Shown here: positions 34,050 to 43,639 of the stretch, piece by piece
How the letters are laid out: every line of letters begins with the position of its first letter
Position numbering within the stretch: the stretch's first letter is position 1
Assembly (NCBI RefSeq): GCF_009192745.1
Contig: NZ_VTFV01000003.1
Location: forward strand, 310,001 to 374,000
Direction: 5' to 3'
DNA length: 64,000 bases
From: Arthrobacter citreus
Lineage (GTDB): Bacteria; Actinomycetota; Actinomycetes; Actinomycetales; Micrococcaceae
Notes under the pieces: generated by a model
What the model was told of the DNA's origin: nothing
What the model saw: only the letters and a program-made list of their open reading frames with translations
Databases searched by the model: none
Position numbers and translations under genes: made by a program

Positions 34050-35456
34050 ATGACTTCCTCTACCCACACCTCCAGCACGGTCCCGGACGAAGCAGCGCTG
34101 CGCGCCAGCGTGGCGGCGGCATTTCCCCGCACGCTTGAGGACCTGACCAGGCTGGTAGCCATTCCCGGAATTGCCTGGGATTCCTTCGACCCCAAGAACC
34201 TGGACCGCTCAGCGGACGCCGTGGCGGAGCTGCTCCGCGGCGCCGGCCTGGATGACGTGCAGATCCTTCGGGTGGACAACAACGGCAAGCCCGGCGGCCC
34301 CGCCGTCGTTGCCCGCCGCCCTGCTGCACCGGGCAAGCCGACGGTTCTCCTCTACGCCCACCACGACGTCCAGCCGCCGGGCGATCCGGCGCTTTGGGAG
34401 ACCGAGCCGTTCACCGCGACTGAACGCGGCGGACGGCTCTACGGCCGCGGTGCCGCGGACGACAAGGCCGGAATCATGGTGCACGCTTCGGCGCTCCGTG
34501 CCCTGAACGATGTGGTTGGGGACGAGCCGGGCGTGGGCATCACGTTCTTCATCGAGGGCGAGGAGGAAGCCGGTTCCCCTACCTTCCGGAAATTCCTCGA
34601 AACCCACCGGGAGCTGCTCCGTGCCGATGTGATTGTGGTCGCAGACTCCGGCAACTGGAAGGTTGGAACGCCGGCGCTGACCACCAGCCTGCGCGGCCTG
34701 GTTGACGGAACCTTCGAGGTGCGGGTTCTCGGCCACGCGGTGCACTCGGGCATGTTCGGGGGGCCGGTCCTTGACGCGCCGACCCTGCTGGCCAGGCTGA
34801 TCGCCACCTTCCACGACGAACGCGGCAACCTCGTGATCAAGGGCCTGGAAGGATTCGACGACGCCGCCGTGGACTACCCGGAGGAGGACTTCCGGCAGGA
34901 TTCCTCGGTCCTGGACTCGGTGCAGCTGGCGGGGGAGGGGTCCATCGCCTCCCGGCTCTGGACCAAGCCGGCACTGTCGATCATTGGCATCGACGTACCT
35001 TCGGTGGCCATGTCTTCCAACACCATCCAGCCCTCAGCACGGGCGAAGTTCTCCATGCGCCTGGCCCCGGGGCAGGACCCGGAGGCTGCCATGGATGCTA
35101 TGGCACGGCATTTGGCGGCCAACGCTCCCTTCGGCGCCGAGGTGACCTTCACCCCGGGGGAACGCGGCAACGCCTTCGCCACGGACACCTCCGCTCCGGC
35201 TGCCCAGACCGCCCTGTGGGCGCTGCAAACAGCGTGGGGGACTACCCCTGTAGAGATGGGAGTAGGCGGTTCCATCCCGTTCATTGCGGACCTGGTTGAG
35301 GTCTTCCCGCAGGCATCGATCCTGATCACGGGCGTGGAAGACCCGGACTCCCGCGCGCACTCCGCGAACGAGTCCCTGCACCTGGGTGACTTCGAAAAGG
35401 CCATTCTCGCCGAGGCCCTGCTTTTGGCCCGTCTGGGAATGCAGGAAACCCCCTAG
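34050..35456 (+). CDS. M20 family dipeptidase
   Basis: The 468-residue zinc peptidase of the M20/CNDP-like group hydrolyses short peptides. Metal and catalytic blocks are LLYAHHDVQPPGDPALWETE, LYGRGAADDKAGIM and FFIEGEEEAGSPTF (with the EE pair). The lid/dimerisation domain starts around residue 215 (GLVDGTFEVRVLGHAVHSGM). A late histidine lies in SRAHSANESLHLGDF. ATG 34050 is the start. It is not in an obvious operon. Confidence 0.9.
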   Translation: MTSSTHTSSTVPDEAALRASVAAAFPRTLEDLTRLVAIPGIAWDSFDPKNLDRSADAVAELLRGAGLDDVQILRVDNNGKPGGPAVVARRPAAPGKPTVLLYAHHDVQPPGDPALWETEPFTATERGGRLYGRGAADDKAGIMVHASALRALNDVVGDEPGVGITFFIEGEEEAGSPTFRKFLETHRELLRADVIVVADSGNWKVGTPALTTSLRGLVDGTFEVRVLGHAVHSGMFGGPVLDAPTLLARLIATFHDERGNLVIKGLEGFDDAAVDYPEEDFRQDSSVLDSVQLAGEGSIASRLWTKPALSIIGIDVPSVAMSSNTIQPSARAKFSMRLAPGQDPEAAMDAMARHLAANAPFGAEVTFTPGERGNAFATDTSAPAAQTALWALQTAWGTTPVEMGVGGSIPFIADLVEVFPQASILITGVEDPDSRAHSANESLHLGDFEKAILAEALLLARLGMQETP

Positions 35457-35564
35457 GCCGTTACTGCTCTAGGGGTGCGCCGACGTACCATTGAGTGAAC
35501 TGGCACCGGCCCGTCAGCCTTGAACTGCCGGCGGGCCGGCCGCCCGGACGGAAAGAGAGAAGCA

Positions 35565-35954
35565 ATGAGCACTTCCACGAGTGAGAACGCTGGCCTGGTT
35601 GGAACAGAAGCCGCCGAAGAACTGCCCACGCACGACGTGATGCTTTCCGAGGTTGCAGCCGGCAAGGTCCGCTCCCTCCTTGAGCAGGAGGGCCGCACCG
35701 ACCTGCGGCTGCGGGTAGCAGTTCAGCCCGGGGGCTGCTCGGGACTGATCTACCAGCTCTACTTCGACGAGCGTGTGCTCGACGGGGATGCTGTGCGCGA
35801 CTTCGACGGCGTCGAGGTCATCGTCGACAAGATGAGCGTGCCGTACCTGGCCGGAGCCTCGATCGACTTCGAAGATACGATTTCCAAGCAGGGTTTCACC
35901 ATCGACAATCCCAACGCCGGTGGTTCATGCGCCTGTGGAGACTCCTTCCACTAG
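35565..35954 (+). CDS. erpA: Iron-sulfur cluster insertion protein ErpA
   Basis: The 129-residue A-type carrier protein has three conserved cysteines: one in PGGCSGLIYQLYF and the pair in GGSCACGDSFH near the C-terminus. Such proteins deliver 4Fe-4S clusters to apo-proteins. GAAAGAGAGA precedes ATG 35565. The position just before the ctaC respiratory genes is typical for actinobacteria. A 9-bp hairpin without a T-run (36003-36036) lies between erpA and ctaC. Confidence 0.94.
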   Translation: MSTSTSENAGLVGTEAAEELPTHDVMLSEVAAGKVRSLLEQEGRTDLRLRVAVQPGGCSGLIYQLYFDERVLDGDAVRDFDGVEVIVDKMSVPYLAGASIDFEDTISKQGFTIDNPNAGGSCACGDSFH

Positions 35955-36139
35955 GCCGGAAACCGCGGCTTTTGGGCCGTAATAGAGGGTATTCTGCCCG
36001 GCACGCGGTGCGGTCTGTCACTGGACAGCACCGCGTCCGGGGTAAGCTCTACACGTAGTAGTAAAACTGATCGTGCGCAGCTGGGGGATTTTTCTGTCCG
36101 CTGTGCCGCACTTGCACGTAACAAGAGGAAGGGCCGTCT

Positions 36140-36985
36140 GTGAGTTCGCAGGACCGAACCAGCAGCCGACGCGCCAGGATCTTAAAGATCTCAGCCGTAA
36201 CGTCGGCCGGCGCGTTGTTTTTATCGGGTTGTTCATCAGATGTCCAAAAGGGCTGGCTGCCCACGGAACGGGACACCACCAACCACACCGGCCGCATCAT
36301 GGACCTCTGGGTCAATTCATGGATTGCCGCGCTGGCCGTTGGTATCCTCACGTGGGGACTGATCCTGTGGTGCATCATCGCCTACAGGCGCCGGAAGAAC
36401 GAGACCGGCTACCCCCGCCAGCTCAGCTACAACCTGCCGCTGGAAATCTTCTACACGGCGATCCCGCTGTTCATGGTCCTGGTGCTCTTCTTCTTCACCG
36501 ACCGCGACATCCGGGCCCTCGATGCCCGCGTTGATGATCCTGACGTCATTGTGGACGTCCGCGGCAAGCAGTGGGCGTGGGACTTCAACTACGTCAAGGA
36601 AGACAAGTACTACAGCGGTGTCCAGGTCAACCTGGACGGCGAGGAAAAGTCCCAGGACGAATTCCCCACGCTGTACCTGCCGGTCAACAAGTCTGTTGAA
36701 CTCCAGCTGAACTCCCGTGACGTCATCCACTCCTTCTGGGTTCCGGCGTTCCTGCAGAAGCGGGACATGATCCCGGGCCGCACCAACTACATCACCCTCA
36801 CTCCGCAGCAGGAGGGCACCTTCGAAGGCAAGTGTGCCGAGCTCTGCGGCGAGTACCACTCTGAAATGCTCTTCAACGTGAAGGTCGTCTCCGAGGCCGA
36901 GTACGAGGCCTACCTGGCCACGCTGGACGATGGCCAGCTGGGCGCAGAATACGACCGCAACACCAACCTGAATCCGACGAAGTAA
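36140..36985 (+). CDS. ctaC: Cytochrome c oxidase subunit II
   Basis: This is the 281-residue CuA subunit of the aa3 oxidase. A lipoprotein signal ends in lipobox LSGC with C31. Two membrane helices follow (WIAALAVGILTWGLILWCII; IFYTAIPLFMVLVLFFF). The periplasmic-side cupredoxin domain has CuA ligands C232, E234, C236, H240 and M243 in CAELCGEYHSEM. GTG start. ctaD follows 18 bases later. In actinobacteria this oxidase forms a supercomplex with the QcrABC complex encoded downstream. Confidence 0.96.
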   Translation: MSSQDRTSSRRARILKISAVTSAGALFLSGCSSDVQKGWLPTERDTTNHTGRIMDLWVNSWIAALAVGILTWGLILWCIIAYRRRKNETGYPRQLSYNLPLEIFYTAIPLFMVLVLFFFTDRDIRALDARVDDPDVIVDVRGKQWAWDFNYVKEDKYYSGVQVNLDGEEKSQDEFPTLYLPVNKSVELQLNSRDVIHSFWVPAFLQKRDMIPGRTNYITLTPQQEGTFEGKCAELCGEYHSEMLFNVKVVSEAEYEAYLATLDDGQLGAEYDRNTNLNPTK

Positions 36986-37003
36986 GGAGGTAGGAGGAAA
37001 GCT

Positions 37004-38731
37004 ATGACTACCCTGGAATACACTTCGGAGGAATCAGGCACGCGGGTCGCACCGCGCGTTGTGCCGGTCTCCAAGGGACGCATCGTCGTCAACTGGATCA
37101 CCTCCACTGACCACAAGACCATCGGGTACATGTACCTGATCGCGTCATTTATTTTCTTCTGCCTCGGCGGCGTGATGGCCCTGGTCATCCGTGCCGAGCT
37201 GTTCGAACCCGGTATGCAGATCCTGCAGACCAAGGAACAGTACAACCAGCTGTTCACCATGCACGGCACCGTCATGCTGCTGATGTTCGCCACCCCGCTC
37301 TTCGCAGGCTTCGCCAACGTGATGATGCCGCTGCAGATCGGTGCCCCGGACGTCGCGTTCCCGCGTTTGAACGCCCTGGCCTTCTGGTTCTTCCTCTTCG
37401 GCAGCACCATCGCCGTATCCGGGTTCATCACCCCGCAGGGCGCCGCGTCCTTTGGCTGGTTCGCTTATGCACCATTGTCGAATACGACATTCTCGCCAGG
37501 CGTGGGCGGTGACCTCTGGGTCTTCGGCCTTGCGCTCTCCGGCTTCGGCACCATCCTCGGTGCGGTCAACTTCATCACCACGATCATCTGCATGCGTGCC
37601 CCGGGCATGACCATGTGGCGCATGCCGATCTTCACCTGGAACACCCTTGTGACCGGCATCCTGATCCTGATGGCGTTCCCCCCGCTGGCTGCCGCACTCT
37701 TCGCCCTGGGCGCTGACCGCCGCTTCGGCGCGCACATCTTCGATCCGGAGAACGGCGGTGCGGTCCTCTGGCAGCACCTGTTCTGGTTCTTCGGCCACCC
37801 CGAGGTCTACATCATCGCCCTGCCGTTCTTCGGCATCGTCTCGGAGATCTTCCCGGTCTTCAGCCGCAAGCCGATCTTCGGCTACAAGGGCCTGGTCTAC
37901 GCAACGATCGCCATTGCTGCACTGTCCGTGACCGTGTGGGCACACCACATGTATGTGACCGGCGCCGTCATGCTGCCGTTCTTCGCCTTCATGACCATGC
38001 TCATCGCAGTACCGACCGGCGTGAAGTTCTTCAACTGGATCGGCACCATGTGGCGCGGATCGATCACGTTCGAGACTCCGATGCTCTGGAGCATCGGCTT
38101 CCTGATCACCTTCCTCTTCGGTGGCCTGACCGGGATCATCCTTTCCGCCCCGCCGCTGGACTTCCACGTGTCTGACACGTACTTCGTGGTTGCCCACTTC
38201 CACTACGTGGTCTTCGGTACCGTCGTCTTCGCGATGTTCGCAGGCTTCTACTTCTGGTGGCCGAAGTGGACCGGCAAGATGCTCAACGAACGCCTCGGCA
38301 AGATCCACTTCTGGCTCCTGTTCCTGGGCTTCCACGGCACGTTCATGATCCAGCACTGGCTGGGCGTCATCGGCATGCCTCGCCGCTACGCTGACTACCT
38401 CGTGGAAGACAACTTCACCGCGATGAACCAGTTCTCCACGATCGCCTCCTTCGTCCTGGGTGCCTCCCTGATCCCGTTCTTCTGGAACGTCTACATCACC
38501 TGGCGCCACGGCAAGAAGGTTGAAGTTGATGACCCGTGGGGCTTCGGTGCCTCGCTCGAGTGGGCTACTTCCTGCCCGCCGCCGCGCCACAACTTCACGT
38601 CGCTGCCCCGAATCCGTTCGGAGCGTCCGGCCCTGGACCTGCACCACCCGGAACTGCAGCAGACCGTCACCAACGAGTCCGCACCCGGCCAGGTCTACGG
38701 TTCGGCTGACCGCAAGGAGAGCGTCAAGTGA
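37004..38731 (+). CDS. ctaD: Cytochrome c oxidase subunit I
   Basis: The 575-residue heme-copper oxidase catalytic subunit has about 12 membrane helices. Ligands are visible: the low-spin heme histidine in [11 protein letters not shown]; the CuB histidine and crosslinked tyrosine in [11 protein letters not shown]; the paired CuB histidines in WAHHMYVTG; heme a3/a histidines in [10 protein letters not shown]. Ribosome site GGAGGTAGGAGG lies just before ATG 37004. ctaF overlaps the stop as GTGA. Confidence 0.98.
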   Translation: MTTLEYTSEESGTRVAPRVVPVSKGRIVVNWITSTDHKTIGYMYLIASFIFFCLGGVMALVIRAELFEPGMQILQTKEQYNQLFTMHGTVMLLMFATPLFAGFANVMMPLQIGAPDVAFPRLNALAFWFFLFGSTIAVSGFITPQGAASFGWFAYAPLSNTTFSPGVGGDLWVFGLALSGFGTILGAVNFITTIICMRAPGMTMWRMPIFTWNTLVTGILILMAFPPLAAALFALGADRRFGAHIFDPENGGAVLWQHLFWFFGHPEVYIIALPFFGIVSEIFPVFSRKPIFGYKGLVYATIAIAALSVTVWAHHMYVTGAVMLPFFAFMTMLIAVPTGVKFFNWIGTMWRGSITFETPMLWSIGFLITFLFGGLTGIILSAPPLDFHVSDTYFVVAHFHYVVFGTVVFAMFAGFYFWWPKWTGKMLNERLGKIHFWLLFLGFHGTFMIQHWLGVIGMPRRYADYLVEDNFTAMNQFSTIASFVLGASLIPFFWNVYITWRHGKKVEVDDPWGFGASLEWATSCPPPRHNFTSLPRIRSERPALDLHHPELQQTVTNESAPGQVYGSADRKESVK

Positions 38732-39129
38732 AAATCGAGGCAAAGCTCTTCCTCCTGATGGCTCCGTTCTTCGCAGTAGTTGGCGTTGTCTACGGCTACC
38801 TCGTGGACTGGATGGAACCGGTTGGCTTCCTGGCGCTGTTCCTGACCGCCGGCATGTCCCTGATGATCGGGTACTACCTGATGTTCACGGCACGCCGCGT
38901 GGGCATGCGTCCGGAAGACCGGCTTGATGCTGAAATCCACGAAGGATCCGGCGAACAGGGCTTCTTCAGCCCCTGGAGCTGGTGGCCGCTGGTCCTGGCG
39001 ACCGCCTGCGCCGGTGGATTCCTCGGCCTCGCAGTGGGCTGGTGGGTCCTGTTCATCAGTGCAGGACTGGCCGTCGTCGGACTGATTGGCTGGGTTTACG
39101 AATACAGCCGCGGTAACCACGCGCACTAG
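38728..39129 (+). CDS. ctaF: Cytochrome c oxidase subunit IV (actinobacterial)
   Basis: The 133-residue membrane protein has four hydrophobic helices ([77 protein letters not shown]). It is the small subunit specific to actinobacterial aa3 oxidases. The GTG overlaps the ctaD stop. A terminator follows at 39159. Confidence 0.94.
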   Translation: MKIEAKLFLLMAPFFAVVGVVYGYLVDWMEPVGFLALFLTAGMSLMIGYYLMFTARRVGMRPEDRLDAEIHEGSGEQGFFSPWSWWPLVLATACAGGFLGLAVGWWVLFISAGLAVVGLIGWVYEYSRGNHAH

Positions 39130-39158
39130 GCTTAGCAGCCACAACTAAAGATCAGTTG

Positions 39159-39199
39159 ACCGGAGGGTCCGCAGGTAACTGCGGGCCCTCCGGTTTTGT
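39159..39199 (+). terminator. Intrinsic terminator after ctaCDF
   Basis: ACCGGAGGGTCCGCAG (39159-39174) pairs with CTGCGGGCCCTCCGGT (39179-39194) with one G-U pair and loop GTAA, then TTTTG. It ends the ctaC-ctaD-ctaF transcript before the GntR gene. Confidence 0.88.
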
Positions 39200-39347
39200 G
39201 TCTGCCCTCCTGGTGCGCGTGCCATTACGGCAGGCCTGGACGTCGGGGCAGGAGCGTGCTTCCCGGTATCCTTGGATAAGCACTCCACCCGAGGAAGGTC
39301 CCGTCCGCCATGTCCGAACCGCTGCCTGTCCGGCAGGCTCCCGCGCC

Positions 39348-40145
39348 GTGATCAAGCGTGCCCTGAAAGCCTTCCCGGAAGGTATTGATCCCGCATCCGG
39401 GGTGGCGAAGCACAAGCAGCTCGAAGAAATCCTGAGGCGGTTCGTAGAACAGCACGCTCCTCCCGGAACCGCTGTGCCCTCGGAACGTGAGCTCTCCGAG
39501 CATTTCAAGGTTGCTCGGATGACCGTGCGGCAGGCCATCGACGCCCTCGTCGCGGATGAGGTCCTGGAACGGGTTGTTGGTGTCGGCACCTTCGTGGCGA
39601 GGCCCAAAATGGACCTGCAGATCAAGCTGACCTCCTACAGCGAGGAAATGCACCGCCGCGGAATGGTGCCCGATGCCCGTGTGCTGACGTTCGAACAGGT
39701 GCCTGCCTCCCATCTAGTCGCCCGGGAGCTGCAGATTGACCCCGGACAGCCGGTGGTCCGTTTCCGGCGGCAGCTGCTGGCCGACGGGGAACCCATGAGC
39801 GTGGATGAGAACTTTATTCCGGCCTGGCATGTGCCGGGCATGCTGGACGAAGAACCGCCGACGTCGCTGTACCGGGTCCTGAGCGAGCGGTACGGCATGG
39901 TGATTGAGTGGGGCGAGGACACGATCGAGGCCACGGCCGCCACGGCATCGACGGCGAGGCTGCTCAACGTGGACCTGGGCGCACCGCTGTTGAAGATCCA
40001 GCGCCATGCCTACGTCTCCCGGTCGATGGTGGACTACTCGGTTTCCTATTACCGCGCTGACCGCTACAAGCTCTGGGTGCCGCTTCAGCGCCCCGGAATC
40101 CGGACGCCGCGCACCTACCACCCCGGACGCCACCAGGCGACCTGA
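39348..40145 (+). CDS. GntR family transcriptional regulator with UTRA domain
   Basis: The 265-residue regulator of the HutC/DasR subfamily has a GntR winged helix (KHKQLEEILRRFVEQHAPPG, then VPSERELSEHFKVARMTVRQAID and VGVGTFVARPK). A UTRA ligand domain begins KLTSYSEEMHRRGMVPDARVL and contains FRRQLLADGEPMSVDENFIP. UTRA regulators usually sense a sugar phosphate or small metabolite. GTG 39348 is the first sensible start; upstream sequence overlaps the ctaF terminator. The following gene begins 23 bases later and may be co-transcribed. Target genes are not evident. Confidence 0.88.
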   Translation: MIKRALKAFPEGIDPASGVAKHKQLEEILRRFVEQHAPPGTAVPSERELSEHFKVARMTVRQAIDALVADEVLERVVGVGTFVARPKMDLQIKLTSYSEEMHRRGMVPDARVLTFEQVPASHLVARELQIDPGQPVVRFRRQLLADGEPMSVDENFIPAWHVPGMLDEEPPTSLYRVLSERYGMVIEWGEDTIEATAATASTARLLNVDLGAPLLKIQRHAYVSRSMVDYSVSYYRADRYKLWVPLQRPGIRTPRTYHPGRHQAT

Positions 40146-40168
40146 ACCAAGAATGGAGGGATCGCCGA

Positions 40169-40726
40169 ATGGAGATCCTGAGGATGTACAAGCAGGACCC
40201 GCCGCGCGGGATGCTCTTCAAGGAAGCTGTCTATGAGCCCGAGGACCGCTCGCTCATGATTACGAAGGGCAGGGTAGGCCACGAGGGCGCGGTCTCCGTG
40301 AAGGAAGGCGTTGACAGCGCCCAGGCGGAGAAGCTGATCCAGGAATTCGGTGACTCCGCCGCGGGGGAGGGGTACGCAGAAATCCCTGAGGAGGAGCAGC
40401 ACTGGGTCATAGCCCAGTATGCGCTCAAGTCCAAGGACGGCACTGAGCGGGACAGGTACCTTGAGCACAAGGCAGCCACCGCAATCGGCACCTATTTCTC
40501 TTGGCGGGGACTTGGATCTGTAGAAGAGACAGGGTTCAGTCCGTACAAGCTCAACATCCTGTGCCTCGTCCCTGACGTGAAACTGGCGGTCAAGGGCATC
40601 CAGGTAGTCCTGAGGGAGTCCCGGCTGGACTTTACCAAGCTGAGCATCGGGTCTGCACCGTTCGCGGACCTGGATCATCCCGTGCGCAGGTACCCGCTGC
40701 CCTCGAAGGTGCCCTTCGAACTGTAG
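40169..40726 (+). CDS. Hypothetical protein with WGR-like N-terminal domain
   Basis: I do not recognise this 185-residue protein as a named family. The first 70 residues (MLFKEAVYEPEDRSLMITKG, then RVGHEGAVSVKEG and KLIQEFGDSAAGEGYAEIPE) follow the pattern of a WGR domain: short strands, G-R-V-G-x-x-G, helix, then G-Y-x-E. The Trp of WGR is replaced by Lys. The remainder (WVIAQYALKSKDGTERDRYLE ... KGIQVVLRESRLDF) has no recognised motif. GGAGGG precedes the ATG. Probably co-transcribed with the GntR gene; a double hairpin terminator follows. Confidence 0.65.
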   Translation: MEILRMYKQDPPRGMLFKEAVYEPEDRSLMITKGRVGHEGAVSVKEGVDSAQAEKLIQEFGDSAAGEGYAEIPEEEQHWVIAQYALKSKDGTERDRYLEHKAATAIGTYFSWRGLGSVEETGFSPYKLNILCLVPDVKLAVKGIQVVLRESRLDFTKLSIGSAPFADLDHPVRRYPLPSKVPFEL

Positions 40727-40742
40727 GCATGGTTTGCCGCGC

Positions 40743-40825
40743 CCCTTGTTGCCGGGAGAAGAGCGGCAACAAGGGCATACAAAGCAAAGAAGCCCCCGTC
40801 CGAAAGGACGGGGGCTTCTTTAGTG
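40743..40825. terminator. Double hairpin terminator between WGR-like gene and qcrB
   Basis: A first stem pairs CCCTTGTTGCC (40743-40753) with GGCAACAAGGG (40765-40775). The second, stronger one pairs 40786-40801 (arm AAAGAAGCCCCCGTCC) with 40806-40821, loop GAAA, with A/T runs at both ends. It separates the convergent WGR-like and qcrB genes. Confidence 0.9.
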
Positions 40826-40831
40826 TTCGAG

Positions 40832-42526
40832 CTAGTGCTTCTCGATCGAGGCGGGAGCCTCATCCACTTCGCTGGCCTCAACTTCGGCATGCGGTTCGTG
40901 GTGGTGTGCGGCCTCAAGTTCGGCCGGAGTCACCGGAGCAACACGGTCTTCGAAGAAGAACCGGGAGAGCGCTCCGCGGCGCTTCTCACTGCGGCTGATC
41001 TTACCCTTGGCATCCGGCTGGGCCGGCGTGACCTCGGGGGAGTCGAACGCAACGAGCTTGTAGCGCTTGAACTCATCCAGCGGTTCGTGGACCTCGATGT
41101 ACTCACCGTGCGGGAGACGGACGATACGTCCGCTTTCGACGCCGTGGAGAACAATCTCGCGGTCCTTGCGCTGCAGGGCCAGGGCGATGCGGCGGGTCAC
41201 CATGAATCCAATAACCGGTCCGAAGAAGAACAGGAAGCGGAGCCAGTAGGTCACGTCGTTCAGCGACACCATGAAGTGCGTGGCGATGAGGTCGGAGCTG
41301 GCAGCAGCCCACATGACGCAGTAGAAGATGACGCCGGCAACACCGATGGCGGTGCGGGTCGGAGCGTTGCGCGGGCGGTCCAGCAGGTTGTGGACGCGCT
41401 TGTCCTTGGTGACCCAGGCTTCGATCCACGGCCAGGTGAAGAGCAGGCCGAAGACGATTCCTGCGGGCACCAGGGCCGGCAGCAGGACGTTGAGGGACAG
41501 CGTGTTGACGCCCCAGGGGAACGGAATGTTCCATTCGAACGGGAAGCCGAACAGCCAGCCCGGCATCAGGCGCAGTGCACCGTCAACCCAGCCGATATAC
41601 CAGTCAGGCTGGGTACCTGCGGACACGGGGGAGGGGTCGTACGGGCCGTAGTTCCAGATCGGGTTGATCGTGAACACTGCCGAGATGAAGGCCACGATGC
41701 CGAAGACGATGAAGAAGAATCCACCGGCCTTGGCTGCGTAGACCGGTCCAACGGGGTAGCCAACAACGTTGTTGTTGGTACGTCCCGGGCCGCGCCACTG
41801 GGTGTGCTTGTGGATGACGACCATGAACAGGTGGATGGCGATCATCAGCAGGATCAGGGCAGGAACCAGCAGGATGTGCAGGACGTACAGGCGTCCAATC
41901 ACTGCCGTACCGGGGAACTCGCCGCCGAACAGGAAGAAGCTGATGTAGGTACCAACAACCGGGACAGCCTTGATAACGCCGTCGATGATGCGCAGGCCGT
42001 TGCCGGAAAGCAGGTCATCGGGGAGCGAGTAGCCGGTGAAGCCGGCAGCCAGGGCCAGGATGAGCAGCACGCCGCCCACAACCCAGTTCAGTTCACGGGG
42101 CTTGCGGAACGCTCCGGTGAAGAAGACGCGCAGCATGTGCACCGAGACGGAGGCAACAAACAGCAGGGCCGACCAGTGGTGGACCTGACGCATGAAGAGG
42201 CCGCCGCGGACGTCGAAGGAGATATCCAGCGACGAAGCGTAGGCAACGGACATTTCCACGCCTTTGAGCGGAACGTAGCTGCCTTCGTAGTGCGTTTCCG
42301 CCATGGACGGATCGAAGAAGAACGTCAGGAACGTTCCGGAGAGGAGCAGAATGACAAAGCTGTAGAGCGCCACTTCACCAAACATGAAGGACCAGTGGTC
42401 AGGAAAGACCTTGCGGCCGAACTCCTTGACCATCATCGAGCCGCTGACGCGGGTATCGACGAAGTTGGTGATGCGCCCGAGCTTGGTCTTCGGCTCGTAG
42501 GTGCCGGATACAGAGGTAGCACTCAT
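40832..42526 (-). CDS. qcrB: Cytochrome bc complex cytochrome b subunit
   Basis: The 564-residue cytochrome b of the actinobacterial menaquinol:cytochrome c reductase has heme-ligand histidines in MRQVHHWSALLFVASVSVHM and LHILLVPALILLMIAIHLFM. The quinol-site motif is PDWY (in QPDWYIGW), the actinobacterial form of PEWY. The C-terminal 100 residues form a charged cytoplasmic tail. It is the last gene of ctaE-qcrC-qcrA-qcrB on the minus strand; qcrA ends 3 bases before it starts. Confidence 0.97.
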   Translation of the reverse strand: MSATSVSGTYEPKTKLGRITNFVDTRVSGSMMVKEFGRKVFPDHWSFMFGEVALYSFVILLLSGTFLTFFFDPSMAETHYEGSYVPLKGVEMSVAYASSLDISFDVRGGLFMRQVHHWSALLFVASVSVHMLRVFFTGAFRKPRELNWVVGGVLLILALAAGFTGYSLPDDLLSGNGLRIIDGVIKAVPVVGTYISFFLFGGEFPGTAVIGRLYVLHILLVPALILLMIAIHLFMVVIHKHTQWRGPGRTNNNVVGYPVGPVYAAKAGGFFFIVFGIVAFISAVFTINPIWNYGPYDPSPVSAGTQPDWYIGWVDGALRLMPGWLFGFPFEWNIPFPWGVNTLSLNVLLPALVPAGIVFGLLFTWPWIEAWVTKDKRVHNLLDRPRNAPTRTAIGVAGVIFYCVMWAAASSDLIATHFMVSLNDVTYWLRFLFFFGPVIGFMVTRRIALALQRKDREIVLHGVESGRIVRLPHGEYIEVHEPLDEFKRYKLVAFDSPEVTPAQPDAKGKISRSEKRRGALSRFFFEDRVAPVTPAELEAAHHHEPHAEVEASEVDEAPASIEKH

Positions 42527-42528
42527 GA

Positions 42529-43554
42529 TCAGCCACGCTCCCAGTAGCTCGGTCCAACGGGTTCAGTGAAGTCGCTGGTGGCAATGAGGTAGCCCTCGTC
42601 GTCAACGGCGATCGGCAGCTGCGGCAGTGGACGGACGGCCGGACCGAAGATGACAGCGCATTCCTGGGTCAGGTCGAAGGTGGACTGGTGGCACGGGCAC
42701 AGCAGGTGGTGCGTGTGCTGTTCGTACAGTGCCACCGGGCAGCCAACGTGGGTGCAGATCTTGGAGTAGGCAACGATGCCGTCCACGGACCAGTCTTCGC
42801 GTCCGGGGGAGGGGTTGAGCTCGGAGGGATCCAGGCGCATCAGCAGGACAACTGCCTTGGCCTTTTCCTCGAGCTTGTGCTCGGCGTCGTTCAGGCCCTC
42901 GGGGATCACGTGGAAGGCAGAGCCCAGGGTGACGTCCGAGGCCTTGATCGGGGTACCGCTCGGGTCGCGGGTAAGGCGGACGCCGTTGTCCCACATGGTG
43001 TGGCGCAGGACGTCACCGGGCAGCGGGCCCAGGTCGCGGAACAGGACGATCGCGGGAAGCGGCGCCAGAGCCATTGCACCCAGCAGGGTGTTGCGGATCA
43101 GGGGACGGCGCTTGATGCCGGTTTCCTCGATGATGTCGCCGATCATCTTCTCGGCGACAACGCGGTCCTCTTCCGGACGGATCTCGTGGCGTTCCTCGAT
43201 GACCTCGTGGTCCGGCATGAGCGTCTTGGCCCAGTGGACAATACCGACGCCGATGCCGAGCATCGCGAAGGCGGTGCCGAGGCCCAGGAACAGGTTCTGG
43301 ACGCGCAGCGTCCCGATGCTCTCATCCAGACGGATAAAGAAATACCCGTAGAAAAACAGGAGCGTACCGAGAGCGGAGATGGCGAAGAGAATCGCCACCT
43401 GCTTCTCGGACCGCTTCTCAGCCCGGGGATCCGTGTCGGCCAGGCGAGGGCGGTGCGGGGGAAGCCCAGGATTCTGGAATTCCCCTTCTTCGCCCTGGCC
43501 AGCCGTAGCAACGGTGCCCGAGGTGTTCGGACTGCCGTGACTATGGTCGCCCAT
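42529..43554 (-). CDS. qcrA: Ubiquinol/menaquinol-cytochrome c reductase Rieske iron-sulfur subunit
   Basis: The 341-residue Rieske protein has three N-terminal membrane helices (VAILFAISALGTLLFFYGYF; NLFLGLGTAFAMLGIGVGIV; LLGAMALAPLPAIVLF), as typical for actinobacteria. The 2Fe-2S ligands are in CTHVGC and CPCHQS. ATG 43554 has AGGGGG just upstream; an ATG 12 bases earlier is possible. It passes electrons from menaquinol to the diheme QcrC. Confidence 0.96.
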   Translation of the reverse strand: MGDHSHGSPNTSGTVATAGQGEEGEFQNPGLPPHRPRLADTDPRAEKRSEKQVAILFAISALGTLLFFYGYFFIRLDESIGTLRVQNLFLGLGTAFAMLGIGVGIVHWAKTLMPDHEVIEERHEIRPEEDRVVAEKMIGDIIEETGIKRRPLIRNTLLGAMALAPLPAIVLFRDLGPLPGDVLRHTMWDNGVRLTRDPSGTPIKASDVTLGSAFHVIPEGLNDAEHKLEEKAKAVVLLMRLDPSELNPSPGREDWSVDGIVAYSKICTHVGCPVALYEQHTHHLLCPCHQSTFDLTQECAVIFGPAVRPLPQLPIAVDDEGYLIATSDFTEPVGPSYWERG

Positions 43555-43639
43555 GATCCCCCTCATCCTTCTCTTGAAACTGCATTAGTAGACCTATGTG
43601 TAACTGTGATGTCACCCCGGGGGGTGAGCGCGGCGATGA

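Noticed and set aside
37145-38743. 532-residue minus-strand frame across ctaD
   Set aside because: Highly charged composition is the antisense of a membrane protein; ctaD carries the heme and copper ligands.
40823-42547. 574-residue plus-strand frame across qcrB
   Set aside because: Antisense shadow; rich in Asp, Gln and His because the sense strand encodes hydrophobic helices.
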